Assembly: GCA_016185015.1 (NCBI GenBank)
Contig: JACPOI010000001.1
Span: forward strand, 1 to 64,000
Length of the DNA: 64,000 nt
Direction of reading: 5' to 3'
Origin: Burkholderiales bacterium
Lineage (GTDB): Bacteria; Pseudomonadota; Gammaproteobacteria; Burkholderiales; Burkholderiaceae_C
Positions 52,282 through 62,325 of this stretch are shown here, piece after piece (positions within the stretch are counted from its first letter, which is position 1; the number at the start of each line of letters is the position of its first letter). The notes beneath the pieces were generated by a model. It searched no databases. It saw only the letters and a list, made by a program, of their open reading frames with translations, and was not told the origin of the DNA. Both the position numbers and the translations under genes were made by a program.

Positions 52282-52647
52282 TCAGCCCAGCGCCTTGATC
52301 TTGCCCAACAATTCGGCTTCGTCCACCGGCTTGGTCACGTAGTCACGCGCGCCCTGGCGCATGCCCCAGACGCGGTCGGTCTCCAGGTTCTTGCTGGTGC
52401 AGATGATGATCGGAATCTCGGCGTACTCAGGCGTGCGGTTGATGGCGCGCGTGAGCTGAAAACCGTTCTGACCCGGCATCACGACATCCATCAGGATCAG
52501 GTCCGGCTTGTCTTCGGCCAGGCGGCGGAACGCATCGTCAGCATCCTCGGCGGTCTTGACGGCCATGCCGTTTTTCTGGAGCAGATCCGTCAGAAACATC
52601 AATTCCGTCTTGGAATCGTCCACGATCAAAACTTTGCGTATCGGCAT
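52282..52647 (-). CDS. pilH: PilH response regulator
   Basis: A 121-residue stand-alone receiver domain with phospho-acceptor Asp54 in LILMDVVMPG, an acidic pair after VLIVDDSK and Lys in YVTKPVDE. In the Chp system PilH balances PilG and tunes pilus retraction. ATG 52645-52647 follows SD AAGGAG and overlaps the pilG stop by one base (TGATG); an upstream TTG is not needed. Confidence 0.93.
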   Translation of the reverse strand: MPIRKVLIVDDSKTELMFLTDLLQKNGMAVKTAEDADDAFRRLAEDKPDLILMDVVMPGQNGFQLTRAINRTPEYAEIPIIICTSKNLETDRVWGMRQGARDYVTKPVDEAELLGKIKALG

Positions 52648-53045
52648 CAATTCACTCCTTGCGAGACTATGCCAAACTGCTGCACGGCCTGCAACAGCTG
52701 GTCTTTGGTAAACGGTTTGGTCAGGTAGTCCTGCGCGCCCACCATGCGGCCACGCGCCTTGTCGAACACCCCATCCTTGGACGACAACATGACCACCGGC
52801 ACCGAGGCAAACTTGGCGTTGCGCTTGATGATGGCGCAGGTCTGGTAGCCATCGAGGCGCGGCATCAGGATGTCGCAGAAAATCAGATGCGGCTGGTAGT
52901 CGTTGACCTTGGCCAGGGCATCGAAGCCGTCTTCAGCCAGCATCACCTCATGCCCGCCCTGCTTGAGAAATATCTCGGCGCTGCGGCGGATCGTATTACT
53001 GTCATCGATCACGAGGACCTTGAGGGGCGATTCTTGCGTGCTCAC
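52647..53045 (-). CDS. pilG: PilG response regulator
   Basis: A 132-residue stand-alone receiver with Asp58 in LIFCDILMPRLDGYQT, VLVIDDSNTIRRS at the N-terminus and YLTKPFTKDQLL near the end. PilG promotes pilus extension through PilB. It is the first pil gene after the rubredoxin gene (63 bp gap), and starts the pilG-pilH-pilI-pilJ-chpA operon. Confidence 0.93.
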   Translation of the reverse strand: MSTQESPLKVLVIDDSNTIRRSAEIFLKQGGHEVMLAEDGFDALAKVNDYQPHLIFCDILMPRLDGYQTCAIIKRNAKFASVPVVMLSSKDGVFDKARGRMVGAQDYLTKPFTKDQLLQAVQQFGIVSQGVN

Positions 53046-53108
53046 TGAACGCTACTCCTGATTACGGCCGGATGAAACGATGACAGACACCATCATTCAG
53101 ACCGGGCC

Positions 53109-53282
53109 TCAGATCTGGACCATTTCGAAATCTTCCTTGCGTGCACCGCACTCAGGACAGGTCCAGTTCATGGGCACATCGGCCCATGCCGTCCCCGGCG
53201 CTATGCCGTGCTCCGGATCGCCGGCCGCCTCATCATAGATCCAGCCACAAATCAGACACATCCAGGTTTTCTTATCGCTCAC
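53109..53282 (-). CDS. rubA: Rubredoxin
   Basis: A 57-residue rubredoxin, an electron carrier with one iron bound by four cysteines. Two CxxC pairs are visible, CLICGWIYDE at residues 9-12 and WTCPECGARKEDFE at 42-45, around the usual AGDPEHGIAPGTAWADVP core. The start is GTG 53280-53282 (MSDKKTWMC); no nearer ATG except at residue 8. It lies just upstream of pilG, a common neighbour order in betaproteobacteria, and is divergent from the thiD-like gene. Confidence 0.93.
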   Translation of the reverse strand: MSDKKTWMCLICGWIYDEAAGDPEHGIAPGTAWADVPMNWTCPECGARKEDFEMVQI

Positions 53283-53375
53283 AGCTTACGGGACCTTCGA
53301 ATAGAATGCAACATTGTACAAAGCGAAAACCTCTCTCGAACGGCTTTCGCGCAACGACTTGTCGTATTCTGCCTG

Positions 53376-54317
53376 ATGACCACAACAGGCCAGCCCATGC
53401 AAACCCCAGCCCCCGAGGAAACAGCGCACGACCCGAGCCAGCCGCCGTGCGTGCTGGTGTTCAACGCCAACGACCCCAGCGGCGCGGGCGGCCTGTCCAG
53501 CGACGTGTCTGCCATCGCCTCGGCCGGCGCCCACGCATTGCCCGTTATCACCGGCACCTACGCCCGCGACACCGCAGAGACTTTCGACCATTTCCCCTTC
53601 GATGAAGAGGTGGTGGCAGAGCAGGCGCGCGGCCTGCTGGAAGACGTGACCGTGCAGGCCATCAAGGTCGGATTTGCCGGCACACCCGAGAACCTCAGCA
53701 CCATCGCCGGGATCGCCACCGATTACCCGGACATCCCGCTGATCGCCTACATGCCCAACCTGTCCTGGTGGAGCGAAGTGCAGATCGACCTCTACCTGGA
53801 CGCCTTCCAGGAGCTGGTTTTGCCCCAGACAACAGTGTTGGTCGGAAACCACAGCACCCTGTGGCGCTGGCTGCTGCCGGACTGGAACGGCGAGCGCAGC
53901 CCCAGCGCGCGCGATATCGCCCGCGCGGCTGGCGAGTATGGCGTGCCCTATACCCTGGTCACCGGCATCCCGGCACCCGATCAGTACATCGACAACGTGC
54001 TGACGTCGCCGCAAACCGTGCTCGCCAGCGAAAAATTCGAGCGCTTTGAAGCGGTTTTCTCCGGCGCCGGCGACACCCTGGCGGCCACGCTGACCGCGCT
54101 GATCGCCAGCGGCTGCGACCTGAGCGAGGCCTTCACCGAGGCCCTGGACTACCTGGACCACTGCCTGGACGGCGGCTTTCGCCCTGGCATGGGCAACGTG
54201 ATCCCCGACCGCCTGTTCTGGGCCCAGGCCGACCTCGACGACAGCGATGACACCGACGACGGGCCGCAGGGCCCGGCCTCCCAATTGGAACTTCCCCCGC
54301 ATGACATCCAGCACTGA
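53376..54317 (+). CDS. thiD: ThiD-like hydroxymethylpyrimidine kinase family protein
   Basis: A 313-residue ribokinase-fold protein related to HMP/HMP-P kinase of thiamine synthesis. The substrate loop [15 protein letters not shown] replaces the usual GSDPSGGAG order, and the anion hole [10 protein letters not shown] with its catalytic Asp is intact. A C-terminal acidic tail ([10 protein letters not shown]) is present. It is a divergent subfamily typical of Burkholderiales beside hemL, so true thiD activity is likely but not certain. Starts at ATG 53376 or 53397 are possible. It overlaps hemL by 17 bp. Confidence 0.8.
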   Translation: MTTTGQPMQTPAPEETAHDPSQPPCVLVFNANDPSGAGGLSSDVSAIASAGAHALPVITGTYARDTAETFDHFPFDEEVVAEQARGLLEDVTVQAIKVGFAGTPENLSTIAGIATDYPDIPLIAYMPNLSWWSEVQIDLYLDAFQELVLPQTTVLVGNHSTLWRWLLPDWNGERSPSARDIARAAGEYGVPYTLVTGIPAPDQYIDNVLTSPQTVLASEKFERFEAVFSGAGDTLAATLTALIASGCDLSEAFTEALDYLDHCLDGGFRPGMGNVIPDRLFWAQADLDDSDDTDDGPQGPASQLELPPHDIQH

Positions 54318-55611
54318 CCGTAACGAGACCTTGTTCGAGCGCGCCAAGCGCGTCATCCCCGGCGGCGTGAATTCGCCCGTGCGCGCCTTTCGCGCCGTCG
54401 GCGGCACGCCGCGCTTCGTGCAACGGGCGCAGGGCGCCTACTTCTGGGATGCCAACGACCGCCGCTACATCGACTACATCGGCTCCTGGGGCCCCATGAT
54501 CCTGGGCCACGGTCACCCGAACGTGGTTGCCGCCGTCCAGAAGGCCGTGACCGAAGGCTTCTCCTTCGGCGCACCGACCGAGCGCGAGATCGAACTGGCC
54601 GAGGAAATCCTGAAGCATGTGCCGTCCATGGAGATGGTGCGACTGGTCAGCTCGGGCACCGAGGCTGGCATGAGTGCCATCCGCCTGGCGCGCGGCGCCA
54701 CGGGCCGCAGCAAGATCATCAAGTTCGAGGGCTGCTACCACGGCCACGCCGATGCCCTGCTGGTCAAGGCCGGTTCGGGCCTGGCCACCTTCGGCAACCC
54801 CACCAGCGCCGGCGTGCCGGCCGAGGTGGTGCAACACACCCTGGTGCTCGAGTACAACAACATCCACCAGCTGGAAGAGGCCTTCGCCTTGCACGGCAAG
54901 GAGCTGGCCTGCCTGATGATCGAGCCCATTGCCGGCAACATGAACTTCGTGCGCGCCTCCGCGCCTTTCATGCAGCGCTGCCGCGAGCTCTGCACGCAGT
55001 ACGGCGCCCTGCTGGTGTTCGACGAAGTCATGACGGGTTTTCGTGTGGCCCTGGGCAGCGCGCAAAGCGTCTATGCCCAGGCCATCCCCGGTTTCAAGCC
55101 GGACATCACGGTGCTCGGCAAGGTCATCGGCGGCGGCATGCCGCTGGCAGCGTTTGGCGGGCCGCGCGCCCTCATGGAACAGATGGCCCCGCTGGGCCCG
55201 GTCTACCAGGCCGGCACGCTCTCGGGCAACCCGGTGGCCACGGCCTGTGGCCTGGCCACACTGCGGGAGATCAGCCAACCCGGCTTCTTCGATGCGCTGT
55301 CGCGCAAGACGCGTAGCCTGGTCGACGGGCTCCAGGCCGCCGCCTCTGCTGAAGGCGTGCCCTTCAGCGCCGACTGCCAGGGCGGCATGTTCGGCTTCTT
55401 CCTGCTGCCCGAGTTGCCACAGAACTACGCCACGGTCATGAAAACCGACAGCCCGCGCTTCAACACCCTGTTCCACGGCCTGCTGGATCGCGGTGTCTAC
55501 ATCGCACCAGCCCTCTACGAAGCCGGTTTTGTCAGCGCTGCACACAGCGAGGAAGACATTGCGCAGACCGTGGCTGCGGCGCGCGAGGTGTTCAAGCTGC
55601 TGGCGAAGTAG
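54301..55611 (+). CDS. hemL: Glutamate-1-semialdehyde 2,1-aminomutase
   Basis: A 436-residue PLP enzyme that makes 5-aminolevulinate for heme and tetrapyrroles by the C5 pathway. The PLP lysine is in [18 protein letters not shown], with [37 protein letters not shown] and [13 protein letters not shown] also matching. It starts inside the thiD-like gene and ends before a strong terminator. Confidence 0.96.
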   Translation: MTSSTDRNETLFERAKRVIPGGVNSPVRAFRAVGGTPRFVQRAQGAYFWDANDRRYIDYIGSWGPMILGHGHPNVVAAVQKAVTEGFSFGAPTEREIELAEEILKHVPSMEMVRLVSSGTEAGMSAIRLARGATGRSKIIKFEGCYHGHADALLVKAGSGLATFGNPTSAGVPAEVVQHTLVLEYNNIHQLEEAFALHGKELACLMIEPIAGNMNFVRASAPFMQRCRELCTQYGALLVFDEVMTGFRVALGSAQSVYAQAIPGFKPDITVLGKVIGGGMPLAAFGGPRALMEQMAPLGPVYQAGTLSGNPVATACGLATLREISQPGFFDALSRKTRSLVDGLQAAASAEGVPFSADCQGGMFGFFLLPELPQNYATVMKTDSPRFNTLFHGLLDRGVYIAPALYEAGFVSAAHSEEDIAQTVAAAREVFKLLAK

Positions 55612-55628
55612 TTGGCGATGCCCCAAAG

Positions 55629-55654
55629 AAAAAGCGGCCTCAGGCCGCTTTTTT
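55629..55654. terminator. Intrinsic terminator between hemL and purH
   Basis: AAAAAGCGGCC-TCA-GGCCGCTTTTTT: a GC stem with A and T tracts on both sides. It serves hemL and, on the other strand, the convergent purH transcript. Confidence 0.93.
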
Positions 55655-55673
55655 CATGTCTGTCGCGTGGGAT

Positions 55674-57254
55674 TCAATGGCGAAAATGACGTACGCCTGA
55701 GAACACCATGGCCACGCCGCGCTCGTCGGCCGCATCGATGACTTCCTGGTCACGCATGGAGCCACCGGGCTGGATCACGCAGGTCGCGCCGGCATCCACC
55801 ACCACGTCCAGGCCATCGCGGAAGGGGAAGAAGGCATCGCTGGCCACGGCTGTGCCCTGCAGCGTCAGGTTCGCATGCTGGGCCTTGATGCTGGCGATGC
55901 GCGCCGAGTCCAGGCGGCTCATCTGGCCCGCGCCCACGCCCATGGTCATGCCGTCCTTGCAGAAGACGATGGCATTGCTCTTGACGAACTTGGCCACCTT
56001 CCAGGCAAACATCAGGTCTTCAAGCTGTTGTGCGGTCGGCGCCTTCTTCGTGACCACCTTCAGGTCACTGCGCTGCAGCTCGTGGTTGTCGGCCGTCTGG
56101 ATCAGCAGGCCCGAACCCACGCGCTTGACGTCGTGCGAGTTCTGGCCCCGCTCCCAGGCGTTCTTGCCATCGCGCTTGATGCCGTCGAGCGAGATCTCGA
56201 GCACACGCACATTGGCCTTGGCCTTGAACACGGCCAGCGCCTCGGGTGTGTAGCCGGGCGCCATCAGCACCTCGACAAACTGCTTACCCACGGCCTGGGC
56301 GGCGGCGCCGTCCACCACACGATTGAAGGCGATGATGCCGCCGAAGGCCGAGGTCGGATCGGTCTGGAAGGCCTTGCTGTAGGCCTCCAGCGCGTCCTCG
56401 CCAACGGCCACGCCGCAGGGGTTGGCGTGCTTGACGATGACACAGGCCGGCACCTCGAAGCTCTTGACGCATTCCCAGGCGGCATCCCCGTCGGCGATAT
56501 TGTTGTAGCTGAGCTCCTTGCCCTGCAACTGTCTGGCTGTCACCAGCGAGCCGGGGGCCGGATACAGATCGCGGTAGAAGGCCGCCGACTGGTGCGGGTT
56601 CTCGCCGTAACGCAGATCCTGCAGCTTGACCATATTGCTGTTGGCCTGGGCCGAGAAGGCGGCGTGCGTGCCGTCCTCGTTGATGGCCGAGAGGTAGTTG
56701 CTGATGGCCGCGTCGTAATTGGCAATGCGGTTGAAGGCCGCCACGGACAGCGCGAAACGCAGCTTGTCCGAGAGCTTGCCGTTTTGCTTGAGCTCGGCCA
56801 GCACCGCCGGGTACTGCGAGGCGTCGGTCAGCACGCCCACGTCCTTCCAGTTCTTGGCCGCGCTACGCACCATGGCCGGGCCGCCGATGTCGATGTTCTC
56901 GATCGCATCTTCCAGCGTGCAGCCGGGCTTGGCCACCGTGGCTTCAAAGGGATAGAGGTTGACCACCAGCAGGTCGATGGTGTCGATCTGGTGTGCCTTG
57001 AGCGCGGCCATGTGCTCGGGCACATCGCGTCGGGCCAGCAGGCCGCCGTGCACCTTGGGGTGCAGGGTCTTGACCCGGCCGTCCAGCATCTCGGGGAAGG
57101 CGGTGACTTCGGCCACTTCGGTCACGGGCAGCTTGGCATCGGCCAGGAGCTTGGCGGTGCCGCCGGTGGAGATCAGCTTGATGCCCAGCGCATGCAGGGC
57201 CCGGGCGAATTCGACGATGCCGGTCTTGTCGGAAACGGAGAGGAGTGCGTTCAT
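55674..57254 (-). CDS. purH: Bifunctional AICAR formyltransferase / IMP cyclohydrolase
   Basis: A 526-residue enzyme for the last two steps of IMP synthesis. The N-terminal IMP cyclohydrolase domain starts [22 protein letters not shown] and includes [17 protein letters not shown]. The C-terminal formyltransferase domain contains [18 protein letters not shown] and [25 protein letters not shown]. It follows fis by 7 bp in a dusB-fis-purH operon. Confidence 0.96.
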   Translation of the reverse strand: MNALLSVSDKTGIVEFARALHALGIKLISTGGTAKLLADAKLPVTEVAEVTAFPEMLDGRVKTLHPKVHGGLLARRDVPEHMAALKAHQIDTIDLLVVNLYPFEATVAKPGCTLEDAIENIDIGGPAMVRSAAKNWKDVGVLTDASQYPAVLAELKQNGKLSDKLRFALSVAAFNRIANYDAAISNYLSAINEDGTHAAFSAQANSNMVKLQDLRYGENPHQSAAFYRDLYPAPGSLVTARQLQGKELSYNNIADGDAAWECVKSFEVPACVIVKHANPCGVAVGEDALEAYSKAFQTDPTSAFGGIIAFNRVVDGAAAQAVGKQFVEVLMAPGYTPEALAVFKAKANVRVLEISLDGIKRDGKNAWERGQNSHDVKRVGSGLLIQTADNHELQRSDLKVVTKKAPTAQQLEDLMFAWKVAKFVKSNAIVFCKDGMTMGVGAGQMSRLDSARIASIKAQHANLTLQGTAVASDAFFPFRDGLDVVVDAGATCVIQPGGSMRDQEVIDAADERGVAMVFSGVRHFRH

Positions 57255-57261
57255 GCCTTGC

Positions 57262-57498
57262 TTACTTGAGTAGTTTGTGTTCGACCAGCTTCTTGCGCAG
57301 GGTGTTGCGGTTCAGGCCCAGCCAGAGCGCGGCGCGCGACTGGTTTTGCTCGGCCTGCTGCATCACCACTTCCAGCAGCGGCTTCTCGACGATGCGCACC
57401 AGCATGTCGTACATGCCGTCGGGTTCGGTGCCGCGCAAATCCTTGAAATAGCCTTCCAGGCTGGTGCGCACGCATTCTTCGATCTGTTTTTTGCTCAT
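57262..57498 (-). CDS. fis: Nucleoid protein Fis
   Basis: A 78-residue Fis family DNA-bending protein. The C-terminal helix-turn-helix [20 protein letters not shown] is diagnostic; the N-terminal [14 protein letters not shown] forms the dimer core. Proteobacterial fis typically follows dusB, and here the two overlap by 4 bp. Fis activates rRNA promoters and shapes the chromosome during fast growth. Confidence 0.94.
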   Translation of the reverse strand: MSKKQIEECVRTSLEGYFKDLRGTEPDGMYDMLVRIVEKPLLEVVMQQAEQNQSRAALWLGLNRNTLRKKLVEHKLLK

Positions 57499-58547
57499 GC
57501 GGCAAGCTCCATCTGTTCCTCGTCCCTGTCTTCGGGGGCATCCATTCCGGCGGCCGGCATGCGGTCCATGTGGAGGCCCAATTCATCAAAAAAATCAGCA
57601 ACCGCCTGGACCTGGGCCCGGCTGTCTTCCAGCGTGTTCATGCGGGCACGGAAAGCCTCGCCTCCCGGCAAGGCCTTGACGTACCAGCCGATGTGCTTGC
57701 GCGCGCTGCGCACGCCCGTGTACTCACCGTAGAGCGCATAGTGGTCTTCCAGGTGCTCCAGCAGCAGGCGCCGCACCTCCACCACCAGCGGCGGCGCCAG
57801 CTGCTCGCCCGTGGCGAGGAAGTGGGCGATCTCGCGAAAGATCCAGGGTCGCCCCTGGGCCGCGCGGCCGATCATCAGCGCGTCGGCCCCCGTGGCGCGC
57901 AACACGGCCAGGGCCTTTTCGGGGGAGTGGATGTCGCCGTTGGCCACGACCGGGATACGCAGCGCGGCCTTGACGGCGGCGATCGTGTCGTATTCGGCCG
58001 CGCCCTTGTAGCCCTGCTCGCGCGTGCGGCCGTGCACTGTGACCATCTGCACGCCGGCGCTCTCGGCTGCGCGCGCGATGGTCAGGGCATTCTTTTCGGT
58101 CTGGCACCAGCCGGTGCGCATCTTGAGCGTCACCGGCACGTTGCGCGGCGCGCAGGCGGCCACCACGGCTTCGATGATCTCCAGGGCCAGCGTCTCGTCC
58201 TGCATCAGGGCCGAGCCGGCCCATTTGTTGCAGACCTTCTTGGCCGGGCAACCCATATTGATGTCGATGATCTGGGCGCCGCGGTCGATGTTGTAGGCCG
58301 CGGCCTCGGCCATCATGGGCGCGTCGGTGCCGGCAATCTGCACGGCGATCGGCCCGGCCTCGCCCTCATGGTTGGCGCGGCGCGAGGTCTTCAGGGTGTT
58401 CCACAGGTCCTTGCGCGAGGTCACCATCTCGCTGACCGCATAACCTGCCCCCAGGGCCTTGCACAGGCGGCGGAACGGCCGGTCCGTCACGCCCGCCATC
58501 GGGGCCACGAACAGGGTGTTCGGCAGTTCGAAGGAACCGATGTGCAT
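57495..58547 (-). CDS. dusB: tRNA-dihydrouridine synthase B
   Basis: A 350-residue FMN enzyme that reduces uridine in the tRNA D-loop. The FMN barrel begins NTLFVAPMAGVTDRPFRRLC. The catalytic cysteine is in NMGCPAKKVCNKWAGSALM, and VTVHGRTREQGYKGAAEYD plus ANGDIHSPEKA bind the flavin. Start taken at ATG 58545-58547. The DusB subtype is supported by the downstream overlapping fis. Confidence 0.95.
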   Translation of the reverse strand: MHIGSFELPNTLFVAPMAGVTDRPFRRLCKALGAGYAVSEMVTSRKDLWNTLKTSRRANHEGEAGPIAVQIAGTDAPMMAEAAAYNIDRGAQIIDINMGCPAKKVCNKWAGSALMQDETLALEIIEAVVAACAPRNVPVTLKMRTGWCQTEKNALTIARAAESAGVQMVTVHGRTREQGYKGAAEYDTIAAVKAALRIPVVANGDIHSPEKALAVLRATGADALMIGRAAQGRPWIFREIAHFLATGEQLAPPLVVEVRRLLLEHLEDHYALYGEYTGVRSARKHIGWYVKALPGGEAFRARMNTLEDSRAQVQAVADFFDELGLHMDRMPAAGMDAPEDRDEEQMELAA

Positions 58548-58690
58548 GCGGATGTGGAAAAGTAAGGCGCCAATGAAAGATGCCACCGCCAGAACTGGCA
58601 GCAGCCGGGCCGGCTATTCTAGCTGCACAAAATTTCAGCAATTGAAATCAGACGCCGCCACTCGCCAGCCGCTGCCTATACTGCCCCTCT

Positions 58691-59173
58691 ATGGAGAACT
58701 GGATCACCCAGCTGCTGACGCTATTGGCCCTGCCTGAATACGGCCTGGTCACGCTGTTCCTGATCGCCTTTGTCTCGGCCACCCTGCTGCCGCTGGGCTC
58801 GGAACCGGCCCTGTTCGGCCTGCTCAAGCTCAATCCGGAGCTGTTCTGGCCCGCCATCCTGGTCGCCACGGCCGGCAACACGCTGGGGGGTGCCGTCAGC
58901 TGGGCCATGGGCTGGGAATCGCACAAGCTGATCGACAAGTACCGGCACTCGAACACCCACTTGCGCGCACTCGACTGGCTGGAGCGCATCGGCCCCCGGG
59001 CCTGTCTGCTGAGCTGGCTGCCGGTGATCGGCGACCCGCTGTGCGCTGTGGCGGGTTGGCTGCGCCAGCCCTTCTGGCCCTGCCTGTTCTACATGGCCAT
59101 CGGCAAGCTGGGGCGCTACCTCACGATGACGATAGCGCTGCTCTGGCTCTTCCCGGGCGGCTTCAGCTTCTAG
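58691..59173 (+). CDS. yqaA: YqaA-like (DedA/SNARE-associated) membrane protein
   Basis: A 160-residue inner-membrane protein with four or so helices. Conserved features of the YqaA/DedA fold are [33 protein letters not shown] and [26 protein letters not shown]. DedA relatives are implicated in lipid-carrier flipping and envelope homeostasis; the YqaA branch is uncharacterised. Its 3' end overlaps the convergent tctA by 11 bp. Confidence 0.88.
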   Translation: MENWITQLLTLLALPEYGLVTLFLIAFVSATLLPLGSEPALFGLLKLNPELFWPAILVATAGNTLGGAVSWAMGWESHKLIDKYRHSNTHLRALDWLERIGPRACLLSWLPVIGDPLCAVAGWLRQPFWPCLFYMAIGKLGRYLTMTIALLWLFPGGFSF

Positions 59174-60656
59174 CCCGACGCCAACGCCGCACCAGCGGCG
59201 GCAGCAGCAGCAGCAGCATGGCCACGGCCATCAGCGAACCCGACAAGGGGCGCGTGAAGAAGGTGAACCAGTCACCCTGGCTGATGGTGAGCGCCTGCCG
59301 CATGGACTGCTCGGCCATGGGCGCCAGAATCATGCCCACGATCAGCGGCGCCGCCGGAAAGTCGAAACGCCGCATCAGAAACCCGATCAGGCCAAAGAAG
59401 AACAGCAGGCCCACGTTGAAGATCGAGTTCCCCGCGCCATAGACCCCGGCGGTGGAGATCACGATGATGCCGGCGTAGAGCCAGGGCGGCGGGATCTTCA
59501 GCAGCTTGACCCACAGGTGCACCAGCGGCAGGTTGAGCACCAGCAGGATGACGTTGCCGATATAGAGGCTGGCGATCAGCGTCCAGACCAGGGCGCCCTG
59601 CTGGCTGAACAGCTGCGGGCCGGTCTGGATGCCGTAGCCCTCAAAGGCCGACAGCATGATGGCCGCCGTGGCCGAAGTGGGGATGCCCAGCGTCAGCAGG
59701 GGCATGAGGACACCGGCGGCGGCGGCGTTGTTGGCCGCCTCGGGACCGGCCACGCCCTCGATCGCACCGTGGCCGAACTCCTCGGGGTGCTTGGAGAGTT
59801 TCTTCTCGGTGTAGTAGGACAGCATGGTGGGCAGCTCCGCGCCACCCGCCGGCAGCGCGCCGATCGGAAAACCGAACAGCGAGCCGCGGATCCAGGGTTT
59901 CCAGGAGCGCGCCCAATCCTGCCTGCTCAGCCACAGGCTGCCCGACATCTTCATCACTTCGCCGCTGCGCGACTCACGCCCCTGCCAGGCCAGGTACAGG
60001 GCCTCGCCCACGGCAAACAGACCCACCGCCACCACCGTGATTTCCAGCCCATCCAGCAACTCGGCGCGACCGAAGGTGAAACGTGGCTGACCAGTCTGCA
60101 GATCGATGCCCACCAGACCGCAAAGCAGACCGGCGGTCAGGCTCAGCAGCCCGCGCAGCACGGAACTGCCCAACACGGCCGACACGGCCACCAGGGACAG
60201 CACCATGAGGGCGAAGTATTCCGCCGGCCCGAAGGCCAGGGCCGCCTCCACCACCCAGGGGGCGAAGAAGGTCAGCGCCAGCGTGCCGATGGTGCCCGCC
60301 ACGAAGCTGCCGATGGCCGCTGTCGCCAGGGCCTGGCCGGCGCGACCACGCCGCGCCATCTTGTTGCCCTCCAGCGCGGTCACCACCGAACCGGATTCGC
60401 CGGGCGTGTTGAGCAGGATGGAGGTGGTCGAACCGCCGTAAGCAGCCCCGTAGTAGATGCCGGCGAACATCACGAACATGCTGGTGGCCGGTACCTGGTA
60501 GGTCAGGGGCAGCAGCAGGGCGATGGTCAGCGCGGGACTGATGCCCGGCAAGACCCCTACCAGGGTGCCGATCAGGCAGCCCGCAAAGCCCCACATCAGG
60601 GTCAGGGGTTGCAGGGCGCTGCCGAAACCGGTCAGCAGGGCGTCAAAGGCTTGCAT
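59163..60656 (-). CDS. tctA: Tripartite tricarboxylate transporter large permease TctA
   Basis: A 497-residue permease with about 11-12 helices. Diagnostic blocks are [25 protein letters not shown] near the N-terminus, [21 protein letters not shown], and [26 protein letters not shown]. TctA works with TctB and a periplasmic TctC to import citrate or other carboxylates. It follows tctB (27 bp), in a tctC-tctB-tctA order on the minus strand, opposite tctDE. Confidence 0.95.
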   Translation of the reverse strand: MQAFDALLTGFGSALQPLTLMWGFAGCLIGTLVGVLPGISPALTIALLLPLTYQVPATSMFVMFAGIYYGAAYGGSTTSILLNTPGESGSVVTALEGNKMARRGRAGQALATAAIGSFVAGTIGTLALTFFAPWVVEAALAFGPAEYFALMVLSLVAVSAVLGSSVLRGLLSLTAGLLCGLVGIDLQTGQPRFTFGRAELLDGLEITVVAVGLFAVGEALYLAWQGRESRSGEVMKMSGSLWLSRQDWARSWKPWIRGSLFGFPIGALPAGGAELPTMLSYYTEKKLSKHPEEFGHGAIEGVAGPEAANNAAAAGVLMPLLTLGIPTSATAAIMLSAFEGYGIQTGPQLFSQQGALVWTLIASLYIGNVILLVLNLPLVHLWVKLLKIPPPWLYAGIIVISTAGVYGAGNSIFNVGLLFFFGLIGFLMRRFDFPAAPLIVGMILAPMAEQSMRQALTISQGDWFTFFTRPLSGSLMAVAMLLLLLPPLVRRWRRARS

Positions 60657-60683
60657 GCTCGCTCCACTCGCAGAAACAGGGAA

Positions 60684-61148
60684 TCAGAAAGGCCAGCGCA
60701 GCGCCGGCCCCAGGCCGATGCCCAGCAACTGGGCGAACACCAGCCAGAACACGGTGGCGATGGCGCCGCAGACCAGCGCCGAACGCCAACCCAGCGGTGC
60801 GTCGAAGGCACGTGCCACGCCCATGCCGCAAAACGTGGCCGGCAGCACAAAACCCAGCGGTCCCACCAGGGCCATGAAGACAGCGCCACCACCAAGCAGG
60901 CTGGCCAGCCGCCGACCACTGCCGGGCAGGGGCTCCTGATCGGGCGCGTGGCTCACGTCGACCTGGCGGCCCCGCCAGGCGCTCACGCCGTAGAGCAGGG
61001 CCAGCACCGCCAGCCCTCCCACCACCACGGCCGGGGCCAGCACCGGCCCGACCGTCATCTGCATCAGGGACTCGGGGATGACCGTCACCTGCCAGATGGC
61101 GGCGGCGGCGATGGCCAGCAGCAGGACAGCCAGGCGCAGAGGCGTCAT
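60684..61148 (-). CDS. tctB: Tripartite tricarboxylate transporter small permease TctB
   Basis: A 154-residue four-helix membrane protein of the TctB family. Helices include LRLAVLLLAIAAAAIWQVTVI and LLGGGAVFMALVGPLGFVLPATF, and a C-terminal GIGLGPALRWPF follows. Sequence conservation in this family is low, so the call rests largely on size, topology and its place between tctC and tctA. Confidence 0.9.
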   Translation of the reverse strand: MTPLRLAVLLLAIAAAAIWQVTVIPESLMQMTVGPVLAPAVVVGGLAVLALLYGVSAWRGRQVDVSHAPDQEPLPGSGRRLASLLGGGAVFMALVGPLGFVLPATFCGMGVARAFDAPLGWRSALVCGAIATVFWLVFAQLLGIGLGPALRWPF

Positions 61149-61209
61149 GGAGAGGCCTCCAAGCTTCGCACTGCGGCGCGAGCCCCCTTCGGAACGGCCG
61201 TGCGGGGAC

Positions 61210-62184
61210 TCATGCCAGCCCCAGGTCCTTCATGACCTCTTCGGTGTCACGAATGTTGGCTTCGATCTCGCGCTCGAAAGACTGGGCGGCCAGGAACACA
61301 TCAGTCCACTTGCGCGTCTCCAGTTCCTTGCGCCAGGGCTCGGAGGCATGCACCTTGCTCATGAACTCCACCAGCGCCTCGCGCTGCGCGGCGTTGATGC
61401 CCGGGGGCGCGAACACACCGCGCCAGTTGGCCGCTGTGACACGCACCCCCAGCTCGGTCAGGGTCGGCACGTTGACGCCAGGGATGCGCTTGTTTCCCGA
61501 CACGGCCAGCGGGATGAGTCGGCCCGCCTTGATCTGCTCCTCGAACTCGGAGTAGCCGGAAATGCCCGCGACCACCTGCCCGCCCAGCAGGGCTGCGTTG
61601 GCCGGCCCGCCGCCGGAGAAAGCGACGTAGGCCGCGTCGCGCGGGTTGCGGCCCAGCGCCTTGATGATGAGACCCAGCAGCACGTGGTCGGTGCCGCCGG
61701 CGCTGCCACCGGCCACGGACACCGCCTTCGGCCCGGCCTTGATCGCGGCTTCCAGTTCGGCCCAGGTCTTGATCTTGCCGCCGGCCGGCACGGCCACTAC
61801 ACCGGCCTCTTCGGTCAGACGCGCGATCGGCGTCACGTTGCGCATGGTGACCGGGCTCTTGTTCGCAATGGCCGCGCCCACCATGACCGAACCGCCGACC
61901 ATCAGGCTGTTGCCTTGGCCCTTGCGCTGGTTCACATAACGGGGCAAGCCCACCATGCCGCCGGCCCCGGCCACGTTCTCGAAGGCCATATTGCCCACCA
62001 ACCCTGCCCCCTTGGCCGCACGCTCGATGGCGCGCGCCGTGCCGTCCCAGCCGCCACCGGGCGCCGCCGGCACGAACATGTTCAGGGTCTCGAACAGGGG
62101 CTTGCCTTGCGCCCAGGCCGGCACCGCCAGGGCGGCACCCGCAGCAGCGCCCAGGCCCAGAAACTCACGCTTGTTCATCTTCAT
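61210..62184 (-). CDS. tctC: TctC/Bug-family periplasmic substrate-binding protein
   Basis: A 324-residue Bug-type binding protein with an export signal ([21 protein letters not shown]). Family markers are NMFVPAAPGGGWDGTARAIE near residue 40, VAGAGGMVGLPRYV and GVFAPPGINAAQREALVEFM. ATG 62182-62184 is chosen because SD AGGAG lies 6 nt upstream; the ATG at 62190 abuts the SD. Likely substrate is a tri- or dicarboxylate. It is divergent from the tctDE regulators. Confidence 0.93.
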   Translation of the reverse strand: MKMNKREFLGLGAAAGAALAVPAWAQGKPLFETLNMFVPAAPGGGWDGTARAIERAAKGAGLVGNMAFENVAGAGGMVGLPRYVNQRKGQGNSLMVGGSVMVGAAIANKSPVTMRNVTPIARLTEEAGVVAVPAGGKIKTWAELEAAIKAGPKAVSVAGGSAGGTDHVLLGLIIKALGRNPRDAAYVAFSGGGPANAALLGGQVVAGISGYSEFEEQIKAGRLIPLAVSGNKRIPGVNVPTLTELGVRVTAANWRGVFAPPGINAAQREALVEFMSKVHASEPWRKELETRKWTDVFLAAQSFEREIEANIRDTEEVMKDLGLA

Positions 62185-62225
62185 CGCCATCTCCTGTGTA
62201 AGAATCAAATGCAGGCACCAGCCCG

Positions 62226-62240
62226 CCAGATGCATTCTGG
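62226..62240. promoter_or_regulatory. Short dyad in the tctC/tctD divergent region
   Basis: CCAGA-TGCAT-TCTGG has 5-bp complementary arms. It lies 41 bp before tctC and 85 bp before tctD; a related ATGCA occurs at 62210. It is a candidate site for phospho-TctD, by analogy with TctD activating tctC in Salmonella. Confidence 0.35.
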
Positions 62241-62325
62241 TCACGGGCCAAGGCGCCGGCTTTCAAACGGCTGTCAATCCGGTTCAGTAGAAACCCTAAG
62301 CGCCTGTTCACCATCGGTCAATCAA

